A DNA stretch of 18,552 nucleotides from NCBI GenBank assembly GCA_022360595.1, contig JAKSCN010000549.1:1-18552 (forward strand). The letters are read 5' to 3'. The translations under genes and the position numbers were made by a program. The notes below the pieces were generated by a model. The model was not told the DNA's origin. It ran no database searches and saw only the letters and a list, made by a program, of their open reading frames with translations. This stretch comes from Chromatiales bacterium. Its GTDB lineage: Bacteria; Pseudomonadota; Gammaproteobacteria; Chromatiales; Chromatiaceae. How positions within the stretch are numbered: the stretch's first letter is position 1; each line of letters begins with the position of its first letter. This document shows, one piece after another, positions 1 to 8,785 of the stretch.

Positions 1-839
1 GGACCTCCTACGAGGACCCGGTTGAGACTTTCGATGTTAATGTCATGGGCACAGTACAGGTGCTTGAAGCGGCTCGACGTTGCGATTCAGTACAAGCGCT
101 TATCGCAGTCACCAGCGACAAGTCATACAAGAATCAAAACTGGGTATGGGGATACCGTGAGACAGATGAACTGGGCGGACACGACCCCTACAGCGCCAGT
201 AAAGCCTGCGCCGAGCACGTCATCTCCTGTTACATGGGGAAGAGTTTTCAAACAACCGCAAACAGAGGTAAAAACCTTCCTATCGCATCAGTCAGAGCCG
301 GCAATGTAATAGGCGGAGGAGACTGGGCGGTAAACCGCATCATACCCGATGCCATGCGAGCGATATCGAGCAACCAGGATATTGTCATACGCAGCCCCAA
401 CGCCACACGCCCCTGGCAACACGTTCTTGAGCCACTAAGCGGCTATCTATGGCTGGGGTCGCTGCTGGCCAATAACGACGAGCGTTACGCATCGGAATGG
501 AACTTTGGCCCACTGGACACCGAAATATGGACCGTCAAACAGATAGTCGAGGCCATATATGAACGCTGGCCCACACAACACTCAAAACTGAAGATAGAGG
601 AAGACCACTCCGGTGCAGAGTCTCAACTACTGCGCCTGGATTGCGCAAAGGCCCACCACTCTCTTGACTGGCACGCGCTATGGTCCGTACCAGAGACACT
701 GGACAACATTGTCGAGTGGTACAAGCACTACTACGAAAACCCTGAAGCTGACATGTATCCGATATTGATTCGACAGATCGAGCGCTATACCGCATCGGCT
801 CAACAGCAAGGACTGAAATGGACCTCCGCAACCTCTTGA
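1..839 (+). CDS. rfbG: CDP-glucose 4,6-dehydratase, 3' part (5' end outside window)
   Basis: Extended short-chain dehydrogenase of nucleotide-sugar metabolism, expected to convert CDP-glucose to CDP-4-keto-6-deoxyglucose in the cytoplasm, the entry to CDP-linked deoxysugars. The frame is open from base 3 and gives 278 residues. The family is usually about 355-360, so roughly the first 75-80 residues, with the Rossmann glycine motif, lie upstream. Visible family marks: VTSDKSY strand, WGYRETDELGG, the catalytic YSASK (Y and K of YxxxK, bases 189-203), and the diagnostic RPWQHVLEPLSGYLWLGSLL segment (about bases 400-465), which separates RfbG from dTDP-glucose dehydratases (RmlB). The stop is followed after 16 nt by a methyltransferase in the same direction, so the two are probably co-transcribed; a cytidylyltransferase (rfbF) would be expected just upstream. 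No internal disruption is seen. Confidence 0.93.
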   Translation, partial: TSYEDPVETFDVNVMGTVQVLEAARRCDSVQALIAVTSDKSYKNQNWVWGYRETDELGGHDPYSASKACAEHVISCYMGKSFQTTANRGKNLPIASVRAGNVIGGGDWAVNRIIPDAMRAISSNQDIVIRSPNATRPWQHVLEPLSGYLWLGSLLANNDERYASEWNFGPLDTEIWTVKQIVEAIYERWPTQHSKLKIEEDHSGAESQLLRLDCAKAHHSLDWHALWSVPETLDNIVEWYKHYYENPEADMYPILIRQIERYTASAQQQGLKWTSATS

Positions 840-855
840 ACGGGAAAGTCATATC

Positions 856-2094
856 ATGATCAACCACGAATTCAAATGTCGTGCATGTAACAGCCAAAAC
901 CACAAGATGATACTGGATATGGGAGAACTCCCATTGGCGAATGCATTTGTTAAGGAGCCGACCGATCAAGATGATCAGTTTATCTGGCCCTTGTCACTCG
1001 TGATGTGCCAGGATTGCGACCTCCTTCAGATCAAGGATGAGATGCCCCGGGAGAAGTTATTCAGCAACTACCTCTGGGTAACCTCAACATCATCAAGCGC
1101 GAAAAAGCATGCCGAGTGGCTGTCCGAACATCTCTGGGTGGAGTTCGGCGTCAATAGTCACCATGAAAAACCGTTCCTGGTCGAAATCGCAAGCAACGAC
1201 GGTTTCTTTCTGGAACACTACCGTGATGCCGGTTTCGATATTCTCGGTGTCGATCCATCAAATCTTGCCGAAGAGGCAGACAATCGAGGCCTAACCTCTA
1301 TTCGCGACTTTTTCGGTAAAAAGGTGGCCCGCCATATTATTGAGACCAAGCGTCAACCGGATGTGATAGTGGCGCGCAATGTTCTGGGTCACTCCAGCGA
1401 GCTTCAAGACCTGGTAGAGGGTATGGATGAACTGCTGCCGCCTGACGGGGTGATGATTCTCGAGATGCCCTACGCCTTTATGCTCAACTATGAAACACAG
1501 TACGACACTATTTTTCATGAGCACCTCTCGTATCTTACTGTCGGGTCCACAAGCAATCTTTTAGCCCGCTACGGCATGAAGATAGTCAACGCACAATTCG
1601 TAGACATGAATGGCGGCTCAATACTGTGCGAAGTGAGGCGAACAGAACACCCAACTCCAGAAAACCATCACGCCCTGCTCTCTTTGGAAAACCTGATCCA
1701 CCTAAACACCCCCTTCGGATGGCGCAACTTCAGCGCCAACACACATAGACAGCGGGACGAACTGGTTACAATGCTGCAAAAGCTCAGGGCCGACAAACTG
1801 TCGGTTCTGGCATACGGCGCCGCAGCCAAGTTCATGACCATGCTCAACTATTGCGGCATAGATACCACACTGCTGGGCGCTGTTGGCGACGCCAACCCAA
1901 GGAAGCAAGGACTATTATGTCCAGGGGTGAGAATTCCCGTTGTAGCCCCCTCCGCATTGATGGAAATGAACCCTGACTATGTGCTTATCGGGGCATGGAA
2001 TTTTAAGGATGAAATTATCAACTACCTGAGGAAAGAGTTTGGATACGCCGGGAAATTCATCGTTCCCTTGCCGCTTCCTGAAATCATAGACTAG
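856..2094 (+). CDS. Sugar C-methyltransferase, TylCIII-like, SAM-dependent
   Basis: A 412-residue class I methyltransferase with the three-part layout of NDP-hexose C-methyltransferases. The N-terminal zinc-binding domain has cysteines C8/C11 and C51/C54. The SAM-binding Rossmann domain has motif I VEIASNDGFF at about 109-118 and the acidic strand end GVDPS at about 131-135. The C-terminal nucleotide-sugar domain contains YGAAAKF and the VGDANPRKQG segment. The FHEHLS motif (about 220-225) matches the Glu-His active-site signature of this family, which deprotonates a keto-sugar before methyl transfer. Directly after rfbG, the likely substrate is a CDP-4-keto-deoxyhexose, giving a branched, C-methylated sugar; the exact substrate and carbon are inferred. 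Length matches the family (about 405-415). The ATG at 856 is the only start that keeps the complete cysteine domain; its ribosome binding site is weak. The gene ends 9 bp from the convergent acetyltransferase-like gene, with no obvious terminator between. Confidence 0.88.
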   Translation: MINHEFKCRACNSQNHKMILDMGELPLANAFVKEPTDQDDQFIWPLSLVMCQDCDLLQIKDEMPREKLFSNYLWVTSTSSSAKKHAEWLSEHLWVEFGVNSHHEKPFLVEIASNDGFFLEHYRDAGFDILGVDPSNLAEEADNRGLTSIRDFFGKKVARHIIETKRQPDVIVARNVLGHSSELQDLVEGMDELLPPDGVMILEMPYAFMLNYETQYDTIFHEHLSYLTVGSTSNLLARYGMKIVNAQFVDMNGGSILCEVRRTEHPTPENHHALLSLENLIHLNTPFGWRNFSANTHRQRDELVTMLQKLRADKLSVLAYGAAAKFMTMLNYCGIDTTLLGAVGDANPRKQGLLCPGVRIPVVAPSALMEMNPDYVLIGAWNFKDEIINYLRKEFGYAGKFIVPLPLPEIID

Positions 2095-2103
2095 TGAAGA
2101 AGA

Positions 2104-2715
2104 TTACTCTCTGGGGCTAATGTTGATATGCATTGCCCTGGAGACAACCAAACTGTTTGGTGAAACATTCTCGGCAAGCTTGACCAGATAGGATATCTTG
2201 GTATCGCTACCGACTTGAATCGGGCCAATCACCACAGCATGCCCACCCAACTGCACATTATCGCCCAGAACCGGAGCAAACTGCAGATCACCGTGATGAT
2301 GAAACTCATCCGCGCAGCAGACCGCCATTGAAAAAAGCGTAAGAGAACGACCCGCCTGACCATGAAAAATCACACCCGGAGGGTGAGATAACCGACACCC
2401 CGGACCGATGCAACTCTGCGGAGAGATCGATACCTTATGCACTAACAGATTAAAGCGGGCAAAGAACTTCGCCAAGCGTACCCAACCGCGCAGGTGGAGC
2501 ATATGAGAAAGCCGATAGATACAAAGACAAAGCAACTCGGGCCGCATAAAAGCGCTGATTTTTCTTTTGGTCGATACTCCCCGCGCAATATTCTCAGGGC
2601 AGTTTGTCAGATGGCGGAGAATATCCTCCTGAACATTTGCCCACACACCTTTAAGGGTGCTATGGCAATAGGTGTGGCACGATTCTGACCGGACAGACTG
2701 ACCCATATCACTCAT
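2104..2715 (-). CDS. Serine acetyltransferase-like hexapeptide protein, second tandem copy
   Basis: A 203-residue left-handed beta-helix acyltransferase relative of the serine O-acetyltransferase type, last gene of the flippase operon. Residues about 25-95 look like the helical N-terminal domain; about 96-195 carry degenerate hexapeptide turns, ending in a section like the family's IGxxxxIG...VVxxxxP region. H111 (SHPPGV) sits where the catalytic histidine lies in serine acetyltransferases. The second histidine region is replaced by an odd HHHG cluster at 139-142. I chose the ATG at 2715 because ATGAGTGA overlaps the stop of the upstream paralogue by 8 nt, typical of translational coupling; an upstream in-frame start at 2784 would overlap that gene by 77 nt. 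In this setting it probably transfers an acetyl group to a sugar rather than making O-acetylserine, but that is inferred. Motif divergence leaves activity uncertain. Confidence 0.78.
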   Translation of the reverse strand: MSDMGQSVRSESCHTYCHSTLKGVWANVQEDILRHLTNCPENIARGVSTKRKISAFMRPELLCLCIYRLSHMLHLRGWVRLAKFFARFNLLVHKVSISPQSCIGPGCRLSHPPGVIFHGQAGRSLTLFSMAVCCADEFHHHGDLQFAPVLGDNVQLGGHAVVIGPIQVGSDTKISYLVKLAENVSPNSLVVSRAMHINISPRE

Positions 2716-3256
2716 TAGCACGCAGCAATTTGGCCTTGGGGGCCAGGACATCTGTATCAGACGGTATATCCCTTGTGACAACAACGCCCGCCCCCACGCG
2801 TATTCGATCTCCCATTCTCACCGGCCCAAGCACCCCACTATGAGGCTCAAGCGTGATATCATCACCAATCAGGCAAAGCCCTGACCCGGCGCCAATATCC
2901 TCACCCCGGCCCAACTCACCACCCAACCCCGCGCAAGCCATCACTGTTAAGTTTTTGCCCGCTGTCCCCATGATTGCGACACCAGGAGGGTTGAGAACAA
3001 CAAACCCCTCTCCAATATCCGCGGGTTCGCTGATATCAGCACCTGTCAATAACAGATTGAAGTGCCAAACGATACGCGCCAGCCACCGCTTATCCGCGCG
3101 GTATAAATGATTGGATATTCGATAAAGTAAGGTACATGTAAACGATGGGTGCAAAGCAGCACTTCGCTTCTGTTGGCCGTAACTCAGTAGCTCCTTGAGT
3201 CTCTCTTTGTCCTTGCGAATCAACGCAAAGGTCTGTCGCCATGTAAACCTTTCCAT
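2708..3256 (-). CDS. Serine acetyltransferase-like hexapeptide protein, first tandem copy (catalytic His replaced)
   Basis: A 182-residue protein of the serine acetyltransferase/left-handed beta-helix family. An N-terminal helical stretch (about 1-70) precedes hexapeptide repeats (about 72-175), which include IGEGFVV, IGAGSGLCLIGDDI and the closing VGAGVVVTRDIPSDTDV turn. Where family members carry the catalytic Asp-His, this protein reads VVLNPPGV, with N89 in the histidine position, so it may be catalytically weak, use another mechanism, or act with its neighbour. The start at 3256 follows a GAGCAGG-like ribosome binding site, and the gene lies 14 nt after the flippase stop. Its stop overlaps the start of the second copy. 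Both copies share the PPGV...aG.nLt segment, which supports an old duplication or recruitment of two related family members. The best guess is O-acetylation of the polysaccharide repeat unit or control of it. Confidence 0.77.
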   Translation of the reverse strand: MERFTWRQTFALIRKDKERLKELLSYGQQKRSAALHPSFTCTLLYRISNHLYRADKRWLARIVWHFNLLLTGADISEPADIGEGFVVLNPPGVAIMGTAGKNLTVMACAGLGGELGRGEDIGAGSGLCLIGDDITLEPHSGVLGPVRMGDRIRVGAGVVVTRDIPSDTDVLAPKAKLLRANE

Positions 3257-3270
3257 AACAGCCTGCTCGA

Positions 3271-4761
3271 TTATCGACTTGCAATTTTCCTTAGATCTGA
3301 AAACTTAATCACCCCGGTGACAAAGGCGAGAACCACAAAAGCGATACCCGATAATGCACCTGCCAGAAAACTACCCTTCGGAAACAACATGGTGGAGAGA
3401 TAAACTGCTAACAGGCAGATAATGACAGAATAGAAGGCCACTTTCACTGTGGGAAAGAACCGGGTATAGCGATAGACCACAAACAGCGTGATGGGTAAAA
3501 GCACAAGGGCCTCAACCCCGAATGAGACAACCGCTGCCCCCAGAAAACCACTGGAAGGAACGATCAAATATAACAATATTAGCTTTAGCAACACCGCAAA
3601 CGACACATAGTAGAACGCCAACTTCTGCGCATTCACGATAAACAGCACCGGCCCTATCACCATTCCTATTGACTTGAATATACTCATCAACATGAGAACT
3701 CTAAGCGCGTCACCACTTTGCACCAGTTCATCACCGAGAATACTGAGTAAAAACTCCGCTCCGGAGTAAATGGCAGCCAGACATGCAAACCCCAATATCA
3801 GAATAAGATCCACCGCGCTTTGGCAAATCTGTCGAAAGCGCGCTTTGTCTTCATGCCAATACGCTGTCAGAACCGGATAGAAAGTTGCCCCGACCGCCGT
3901 CAACGCCATCAAAATCGGCCACACCAAACGCTGCGAAGCAGAGTAATAGGCCACATCATCTATAGCGGCAAAACGAGAGAGGCTCAACAGTTCCAACGAG
4001 TCGTTCAAGACCACGAGAAAACCAATCCCTCCTATGGCGAGTGAGGTCTGCAATAGCCAGACAACATCCTGCTTTTTCACACCCAGCAGCGATATCGAAT
4101 CACTAGACCGCCCCAATAGGTAACAAAAAAGAAAATAGATTACCCGTGACAAGGTATGGGCAGCCAACAGCCCCAACAGACCATAATCCAGGTAGATGAC
4201 AGCAAGCACCATGGGAATAAGCAGAATCGCCGAAATAAATTCAGCGATAACACTTTTGTGCATCTCCAGTGTTGCCCTGAAAATCGCCTGATAGACCACT
4301 ACACCAGAAAAAACGGCCAGGCCGGTCAGCGCAATATAACCGGCCCGCATCACCTGCGCATCATACTGCAACGCAAACATGACGCAGACCATTATCAGCA
4401 TTGCCAGAGGCACTTGAATCAGCTTTACCGCGAACAGCAGGCGAACAAGCCGCTCCCGTTTCCCTGGATTTTTAACCAGCTCCCGAACAAAAACATCAGA
4501 AGTGCCAAAATCCAATACCCAATCCATTATCGTCAGAAGTGTAATCAGCAGGGCATATTCACCAAAGACGTCAACCCCCAGCCACCGCACCACCAGACTC
4601 ACAACAACCAGGCGCATCAAGGCATTAATATTTCGCCCTAGTGCCAGAGCCAGAGTGCTGCTAAATAGCTTTTTGGTAACGTTTTGGTTTTTATAGAGCG
4701 ACTGTTGCCCATCATCACATGCTAATCGCGCTTCCGATTTATCGACTGCATTTTCACTCAT
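3271..4761 (-). CDS. Wzx-type polysaccharide flippase (MATE/MVF superfamily)
   Basis: A 496-residue polytopic inner-membrane protein. A polar, cytoplasmic N-terminus of about 40 residues is followed by about 12-14 hydrophobic segments from residue 45 to the C-terminus. The first helices (about 45-95, with GRNINALMRLVVVSLVVRWLG and FGEYALLITLL) have the pattern of oligosaccharide flippases, which move undecaprenyl-linked repeat units to the periplasmic face. An ATG at 4872 extends the frame by 37 residues, but the ATG at 4761 is preceded by AAGGA with 9 nt spacing, so I prefer 4761. It is the first gene of a three-gene operon with the two acetyltransferase-like proteins, and it diverges from the secreted glycoside hydrolase over a 180 bp spacer that should hold both promoters. 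Wzx substrate specificity cannot be read from sequence. Confidence 0.87.
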   Translation of the reverse strand: MSENAVDKSEARLACDDGQQSLYKNQNVTKKLFSSTLALALGRNINALMRLVVVSLVVRWLGVDVFGEYALLITLLTIMDWVLDFGTSDVFVRELVKNPGKRERLVRLLFAVKLIQVPLAMLIMVCVMFALQYDAQVMRAGYIALTGLAVFSGVVVYQAIFRATLEMHKSVIAEFISAILLIPMVLAVIYLDYGLLGLLAAHTLSRVIYFLFCYLLGRSSDSISLLGVKKQDVVWLLQTSLAIGGIGFLVVLNDSLELLSLSRFAAIDDVAYYSASQRLVWPILMALTAVGATFYPVLTAYWHEDKARFRQICQSAVDLILILGFACLAAIYSGAEFLLSILGDELVQSGDALRVLMLMSIFKSIGMVIGPVLFIVNAQKLAFYYVSFAVLLKLILLYLIVPSSGFLGAAVVSFGVEALVLLPITLFVVYRYTRFFPTVKVAFYSVIICLLAVYLSTMLFPKGSFLAGALSGIAFVVLAFVTGVIKFSDLRKIASR

Positions 4762-4882
4762 TGGTGACGATCCTTGAATTACCGTTTCCCCAAAACCATA
4801 GACGTCACCAACTACTCCAGGCCGCCAGAAAGTAATCGTAACATACCGTATTTTTGAAAAAATAAGTACCACTGTTTCCAGC

Positions 4883-4911
4883 TTGGCAGCCCCCTGTTAT
4901 ACGGCTATGCT
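4883..4911 (+). promoter_or_regulatory. Predicted sigma70-type promoter for the secreted glycoside hydrolase
   Basis: TTGGCA (4883-4888, five of six matches to the -35 consensus) is separated by exactly 17 nt from TATGCT (4906-4911, four of six to the -10). Transcription would begin near 4918, about 24 nt before the ATG at 4942. It lies in the 180 bp divergent spacer shared with the flippase operon. Sequence-only prediction. Confidence 0.42.
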
Positions 4912-4941
4912 GTAAAGACGATTACATCAGGTACCTGAAAT

Positions 4942-7122
4942 ATGCTTATGACCCGCGCAGTAAAGTCGCTGTTTTTATTCGCGTCTCTTATATCCATATT
5001 ACTTCTGTCTGGGAACACTGTTGCAATGGAGAACACCGCCAACGGAATCAATCTGGTAGTCAATCCAGGTTTTGAGATGCGCGGATCAAATGCACATGAG
5101 CAGTGGTATCGCGATCTCAATCAAACGGCCAATAAAGGAAAAATAGTACGGGTCAAATATGGAAAGTATTTGGACAACCATGCTATCCGCATGAAACCCA
5201 CCAGCGCTAATGATGAAGCACATCCACTGTCGATTGCCCAGGAGATTCCCATCCAAAACATTCTGGGGGAAACGGTGGAAATATCCGGCAAACTCTCTGC
5301 ACGAGGTGGCGCGGTAGCACTCATAGGGGTAATGACCTTGGTGAATGGAAAAACAAGTCCATTCGAATGGATCTCCCACGCATCGAATAGTGGAGAGTGG
5401 GTACACAAGTCGATGCCATACACAATCCCCACTGACCCATCAACCAAACTCTATCTGTCACTCATCGTTTCAGGTAAGACCGGCAGTGTCAGTTTTGATG
5501 ATATCCGCATAATATCAAAATCAACCGAGGCAACTGATCAAGGCTCTACCGGAACAGACCAACTGCATGCCACTATCACCATCGACGCCGACAGTATTAC
5601 CCGGCAGATCCCCGATGCAATTTTTGGCGCCAACATTGAGTGGCCCTGGAATGCAACAGGCCTGTGGGATGAGAAAAAAAATCGAGTCGATAAAAAAGCA
5701 GAGCAGCTGACTAAAGCGCTTGGTATAAAACTGATACGCTTCCCAGGTGGTATCGACGCCGATTTTTATCACTGGCGGGATGGTATAGGCCCCAGAGATC
5801 AGCGTCCCAAAGTGAAATATCGCGCTGGCGATGTAGGCAAAACCCGCCCCAATTTCGGTACCGACGAAGCGCTGGCGTTTGCTGAAAGCATTGGTGGTGA
5901 ACTACTGATTACGGTCAATGCAGGGACAGGAACGCCCGAAGAGGCCGCCGACTGGGTCCGCTATGTCAACAAGGATGAACTCAGGGTTCGATTTTGGGAA
6001 GTGGGTAACGAGCTGTATATTAACTCTCCTGAACCGCACGCCAGTGAAGTGACTATCACACCGAAGGAGTATGCCGATCGATTTATTGCATTTGCCGAGG
6101 CAATGAAAAAGGCTGACCCAAGAATTCAGATAGGTGCAATAGGAGGCCTAAACGAAGGAAGCTATCAACAGATAAGCTACCCCAACTGGAATAAAATACT
6201 CTTTCGAAAGGCCGGTGATTATATTGACTTTCTAGCTGTCCACAATGCCTACGCTCCCATTCTGACGGGCGACGAACGCAATAAGACCGTACGCGATGTA
6301 TATCGGGCAATGCTTGGACGACCTGTCAGCATCGCAAAAAATTTACAACGCCAGGCGAAACAGCTCGAAGCCGTTTACCCAGACGCTGCCCAAAGGCCTT
6401 TCATAGCCGTTACGGAATGGGGCCCCATATTCCAGTTTTTTCATGCTGGCGAATATGTGGACCACCCCAAAACTCTGGGCTCGGCGATATTCAGCGCAAG
6501 CACGTTTAACGCCCTGCTCAAATCGCCAGAAACTGAAATCAGTGCATTTTGGATGCTCAACGACTTCAGTAGCCTGGGGTGGATAGCGTCGGCCAACGAC
6601 CGATTCCCCCCTGACCCGGAGTGGCAGGAAACTGCACGATACTACGCCTATCAAATGTACACCCAGCACTTCGGACGCCAACTCATCAAAACAGAGGTAA
6701 CAGGCCCTACATTCAACACACCGAAAGTAGGGTGGTCTGATGCGCTAAAGAGCGTCCCCTATCTGGATGTTATCACCAGTCTGGGGCCGAACAATGAAAC
6801 ACTCTATATTCTTGTCATCAACAAACATTTTGATGAAGCAATCAGCGCCGACATTAATATCAGCAACGCTGCTACCGCTGACCAGGGAACCCAATGGCAA
6901 CTCACCGGAAAAGGTCTCGATTCACACACGGGAACCAAAGTGATCAACGTGCCATGGATAAAATGGGGCATTCAAAAGACCGACAAAGAAAACCCTCGAT
7001 TCAATAAACGGGGAGCTGATGAGATAACCATCTCTGATACTATGGTTACAGGATTAGGAAACAACTTTACCCACAGCTTTCCTCCGTTATCAATAACATC
7101 GCTTGAAATACCACTTGAATAG
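4942..7122 (+). CDS. Secreted glycoside hydrolase, GH51-like (clan GH-A), with N-terminal carbohydrate-binding-type domain
   Basis: A 726-residue exported enzyme. Residues 1-28 are a signal peptide (basic start, hydrophobic core, cleavage after TVA). Residues about 36-192 form a beta-rich domain starting NLVVNPGFE and ending SVSFDDIRI, the usual frame of CBM4/9/22-like modules. The catalytic domain (about 212-640) has RFPGG (266-270), YHWRDGIGPRDQRP (276-289, very like GH51 alpha-L-arabinofuranosidases), the clan GH-A acid/base motif WEVGNE (E357), HN at 434-435, and a candidate nucleophile in VTEWG (E492). The C-terminus is beta-rich and closes with PPLSITSLEIPLE, as in the GH51 C-terminal sandwich. 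It probably acts in the periplasm or outside the cell on the polymer made here, as a trimming or release enzyme; arabinofuranosidase activity itself is not proven, and GH39 or GH30 relatives remain possible. It is a single gene between two minus-strand units and ends 16 bp from the convergent ligase gene. Confidence 0.82.
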   Translation: MLMTRAVKSLFLFASLISILLLSGNTVAMENTANGINLVVNPGFEMRGSNAHEQWYRDLNQTANKGKIVRVKYGKYLDNHAIRMKPTSANDEAHPLSIAQEIPIQNILGETVEISGKLSARGGAVALIGVMTLVNGKTSPFEWISHASNSGEWVHKSMPYTIPTDPSTKLYLSLIVSGKTGSVSFDDIRIISKSTEATDQGSTGTDQLHATITIDADSITRQIPDAIFGANIEWPWNATGLWDEKKNRVDKKAEQLTKALGIKLIRFPGGIDADFYHWRDGIGPRDQRPKVKYRAGDVGKTRPNFGTDEALAFAESIGGELLITVNAGTGTPEEAADWVRYVNKDELRVRFWEVGNELYINSPEPHASEVTITPKEYADRFIAFAEAMKKADPRIQIGAIGGLNEGSYQQISYPNWNKILFRKAGDYIDFLAVHNAYAPILTGDERNKTVRDVYRAMLGRPVSIAKNLQRQAKQLEAVYPDAAQRPFIAVTEWGPIFQFFHAGEYVDHPKTLGSAIFSASTFNALLKSPETEISAFWMLNDFSSLGWIASANDRFPPDPEWQETARYYAYQMYTQHFGRQLIKTEVTGPTFNTPKVGWSDALKSVPYLDVITSLGPNNETLYILVINKHFDEAISADINISNAATADQGTQWQLTGKGLDSHTGTKVINVPWIKWGIQKTDKENPRFNKRGADEITISDTMVTGLGNNFTHSFPPLSITSLEIPLE

Positions 7123-7138
7123 CAAGCCGGTGCACCTT

Positions 7139-8647
7139 CTATTGTGATGCGGCAGATTTAGCCTGATACTTCGCTTGAGCTATCTGCCAATAGTAGGTGG
7201 CAAACACAAATGCGGCAAAGAGAAAATACATTCTTTGGGGCTGATTGACACGCAGTGCAAAGCCAAGAAATCCATCAAAGAAAAACCCTACCATCGCTGC
7301 AAGGCAGGCGGCATTGAACATAAACAGCACGTCATTCTTGATTTTCAGGTTTTTAATTGCTGTCAAAAAAATCCCCACCCAAAGCAACAGATGCAACGCC
7401 AGGCCAAATATTCCGGTCTCGCCCCACCACAAATAATAGATATTATGAACAGGAGGAACCCAGTTATCATAAACATCGATAGAGAAGCTGAGGTAAGGCT
7501 GAACCTCCATGGTGTAGGCATTAAGGCCCACGCCAAACAGCCAGTGATCGGATATCAACCGATAAAAATCCCCTAAAAAGACATCTCTCCCTACCGTCGC
7601 ATCAGCCTTACTATGAAACAGGCGGGCAATAATTTTATCGGCATACATAACGAGCACAACAGCCACGGCGACTGTTGCGCCTACCATGGCGACGACAATG
7701 CGTTTTACCATACGTCGATGCACCAGCATTAGCGCCATCAAAACCATGAACTCCAGCGCAAAACTCACCCAAGCCGCCCGCGATTGCGACAACAGTAACC
7801 CCACCACACCCAGCAGAGAGGCTGACATCAGAAACGCCTTGTAGACAAAGTCCCGGCTCAACAAAAATCCACCAATCAAAAACGGCAATACCGTGGCTTG
7901 ATAGATACCAAAAATATTGGCATGCAGCAGCAAACCGCTAGGGCGGAAAACCGCCGCCCCCTCTACTGAAGTTTTCGCCAGATTTGTGATGGTGTGAGCG
8001 GTCGTCTCCCCAAGAATTTCGAGCCCCAGCAGTCCACCTTTGAGATACTGCGCAATACCCACGGAAGACTGCAGTATCATGCCAAACGCAAGCGGGGGAA
8101 TGCACTGTTTAAAACGCCCGGTAGTCTTCAGTTCATTGACCAGCACAATGAATAGCAGCATAACTTTTGCCATGCGCACCAGCTCTTGTGCACTGTATGT
8201 TCTCCATGGCCCCTGGATAATATCCATAACACCAATTAGCATTATCGCTATCCAGAACCAGATAACCCTAGGTATATAGAGCCCTTCTATTTTTTTCGCC
8301 AAGGCATCTCTTAACTGAAAAATCAGAAGAAGACCGACAAAGATATCGTAGAGTTCTATGCGAAATGACTGCTCCCCTCCCCCCTTATACGCAATCTCGC
8401 CAAAGTGCTTACTCAAGGCCATGGGCAGGGAAAAGATCAAGGCCCAAAGAATCAGCAGACGCGGGTTTCCAGATACAATGGCTGCAAGAATAAATACCGA
8501 GACACCACAAACCACGGCAAACAGCCGCATACCACCTGCCAACCCAAGCCCGACCAGCATCACGCTCAAGGAGAAGCCAAACAAAATGGCGACTATCGTC
8601 GAAATACCGTCACGCTGTGTAGATGATAATCCCACTCTGTTATCCAA
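7139..8647 (-). CDS. O-antigen ligase/Wzy-type polymerase membrane protein (Wzy_C family)
   Basis: A protein of about 502 residues with some 11-13 transmembrane helices and one large periplasmic loop at about 335-405. Family marks are LSQSRAAW (286-293), VGRD with R354 at the loop start, FGVGLNAY (371-378) and VHNIYYLWWGETG (400-412), the conserved histidine region of the Wzy_C/WaaL fold. It either joins repeat units into a polymer (Wzy) or ligates glycan to an acceptor; in a locus with Wzx and Wzz, the polymerase role is the simpler reading. An in-frame TGA lies eight codons upstream, so the start must be TTG at 8647 or GTG at 8635. The GTG has a GGA 8 nt upstream, so it may be the true start. 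The gene is 138 bp downstream of the kinase-like gene on the same strand; no convincing promoter or terminator stands out in that gap, so a common transcript is possible. Confidence 0.86.
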   Translation of the reverse strand: MDNRVGLSSTQRDGISTIVAILFGFSLSVMLVGLGLAGGMRLFAVVCGVSVFILAAIVSGNPRLLILWALIFSLPMALSKHFGEIAYKGGGEQSFRIELYDIFVGLLLIFQLRDALAKKIEGLYIPRVIWFWIAIMLIGVMDIIQGPWRTYSAQELVRMAKVMLLFIVLVNELKTTGRFKQCIPPLAFGMILQSSVGIAQYLKGGLLGLEILGETTAHTITNLAKTSVEGAAVFRPSGLLLHANIFGIYQATVLPFLIGGFLLSRDFVYKAFLMSASLLGVVGLLLSQSRAAWVSFALEFMVLMALMLVHRRMVKRIVVAMVGATVAVAVVLVMYADKIIARLFHSKADATVGRDVFLGDFYRLISDHWLFGVGLNAYTMEVQPYLSFSIDVYDNWVPPVHNIYYLWWGETGIFGLALHLLLWVGIFLTAIKNLKIKNDVLFMFNAACLAAMVGFFFDGFLGFALRVNQPQRMYFLFAAFVFATYYWQIAQAKYQAKSAASQ

Positions 8648-8785
8648 GGCAGTAAACGAGGGAGCCTCTGATCAATACTATTTCAGGCGAAACAGTGCCC
8701 GGCTTTAAGGCAGCCCATTTTCAAAATCAGGTGGTACGCCATTACTCCATCTATCCAGTTTTGATATCGGAATAAACTGAACAGA

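Noticed and set aside
535..969. A 144-codon frame antisense to rfbG and the methyltransferase.
   Set aside because: It lies opposite two well-supported genes and spans their junction; its cysteine- and arginine-rich product has no recognisable domain.
4156..4641. A 161-codon frame antisense to the flippase gene.
   Set aside because: Its Q/N/H-rich composition is the expected complement of hydrophobic codons; the sense frame has clear membrane topology.
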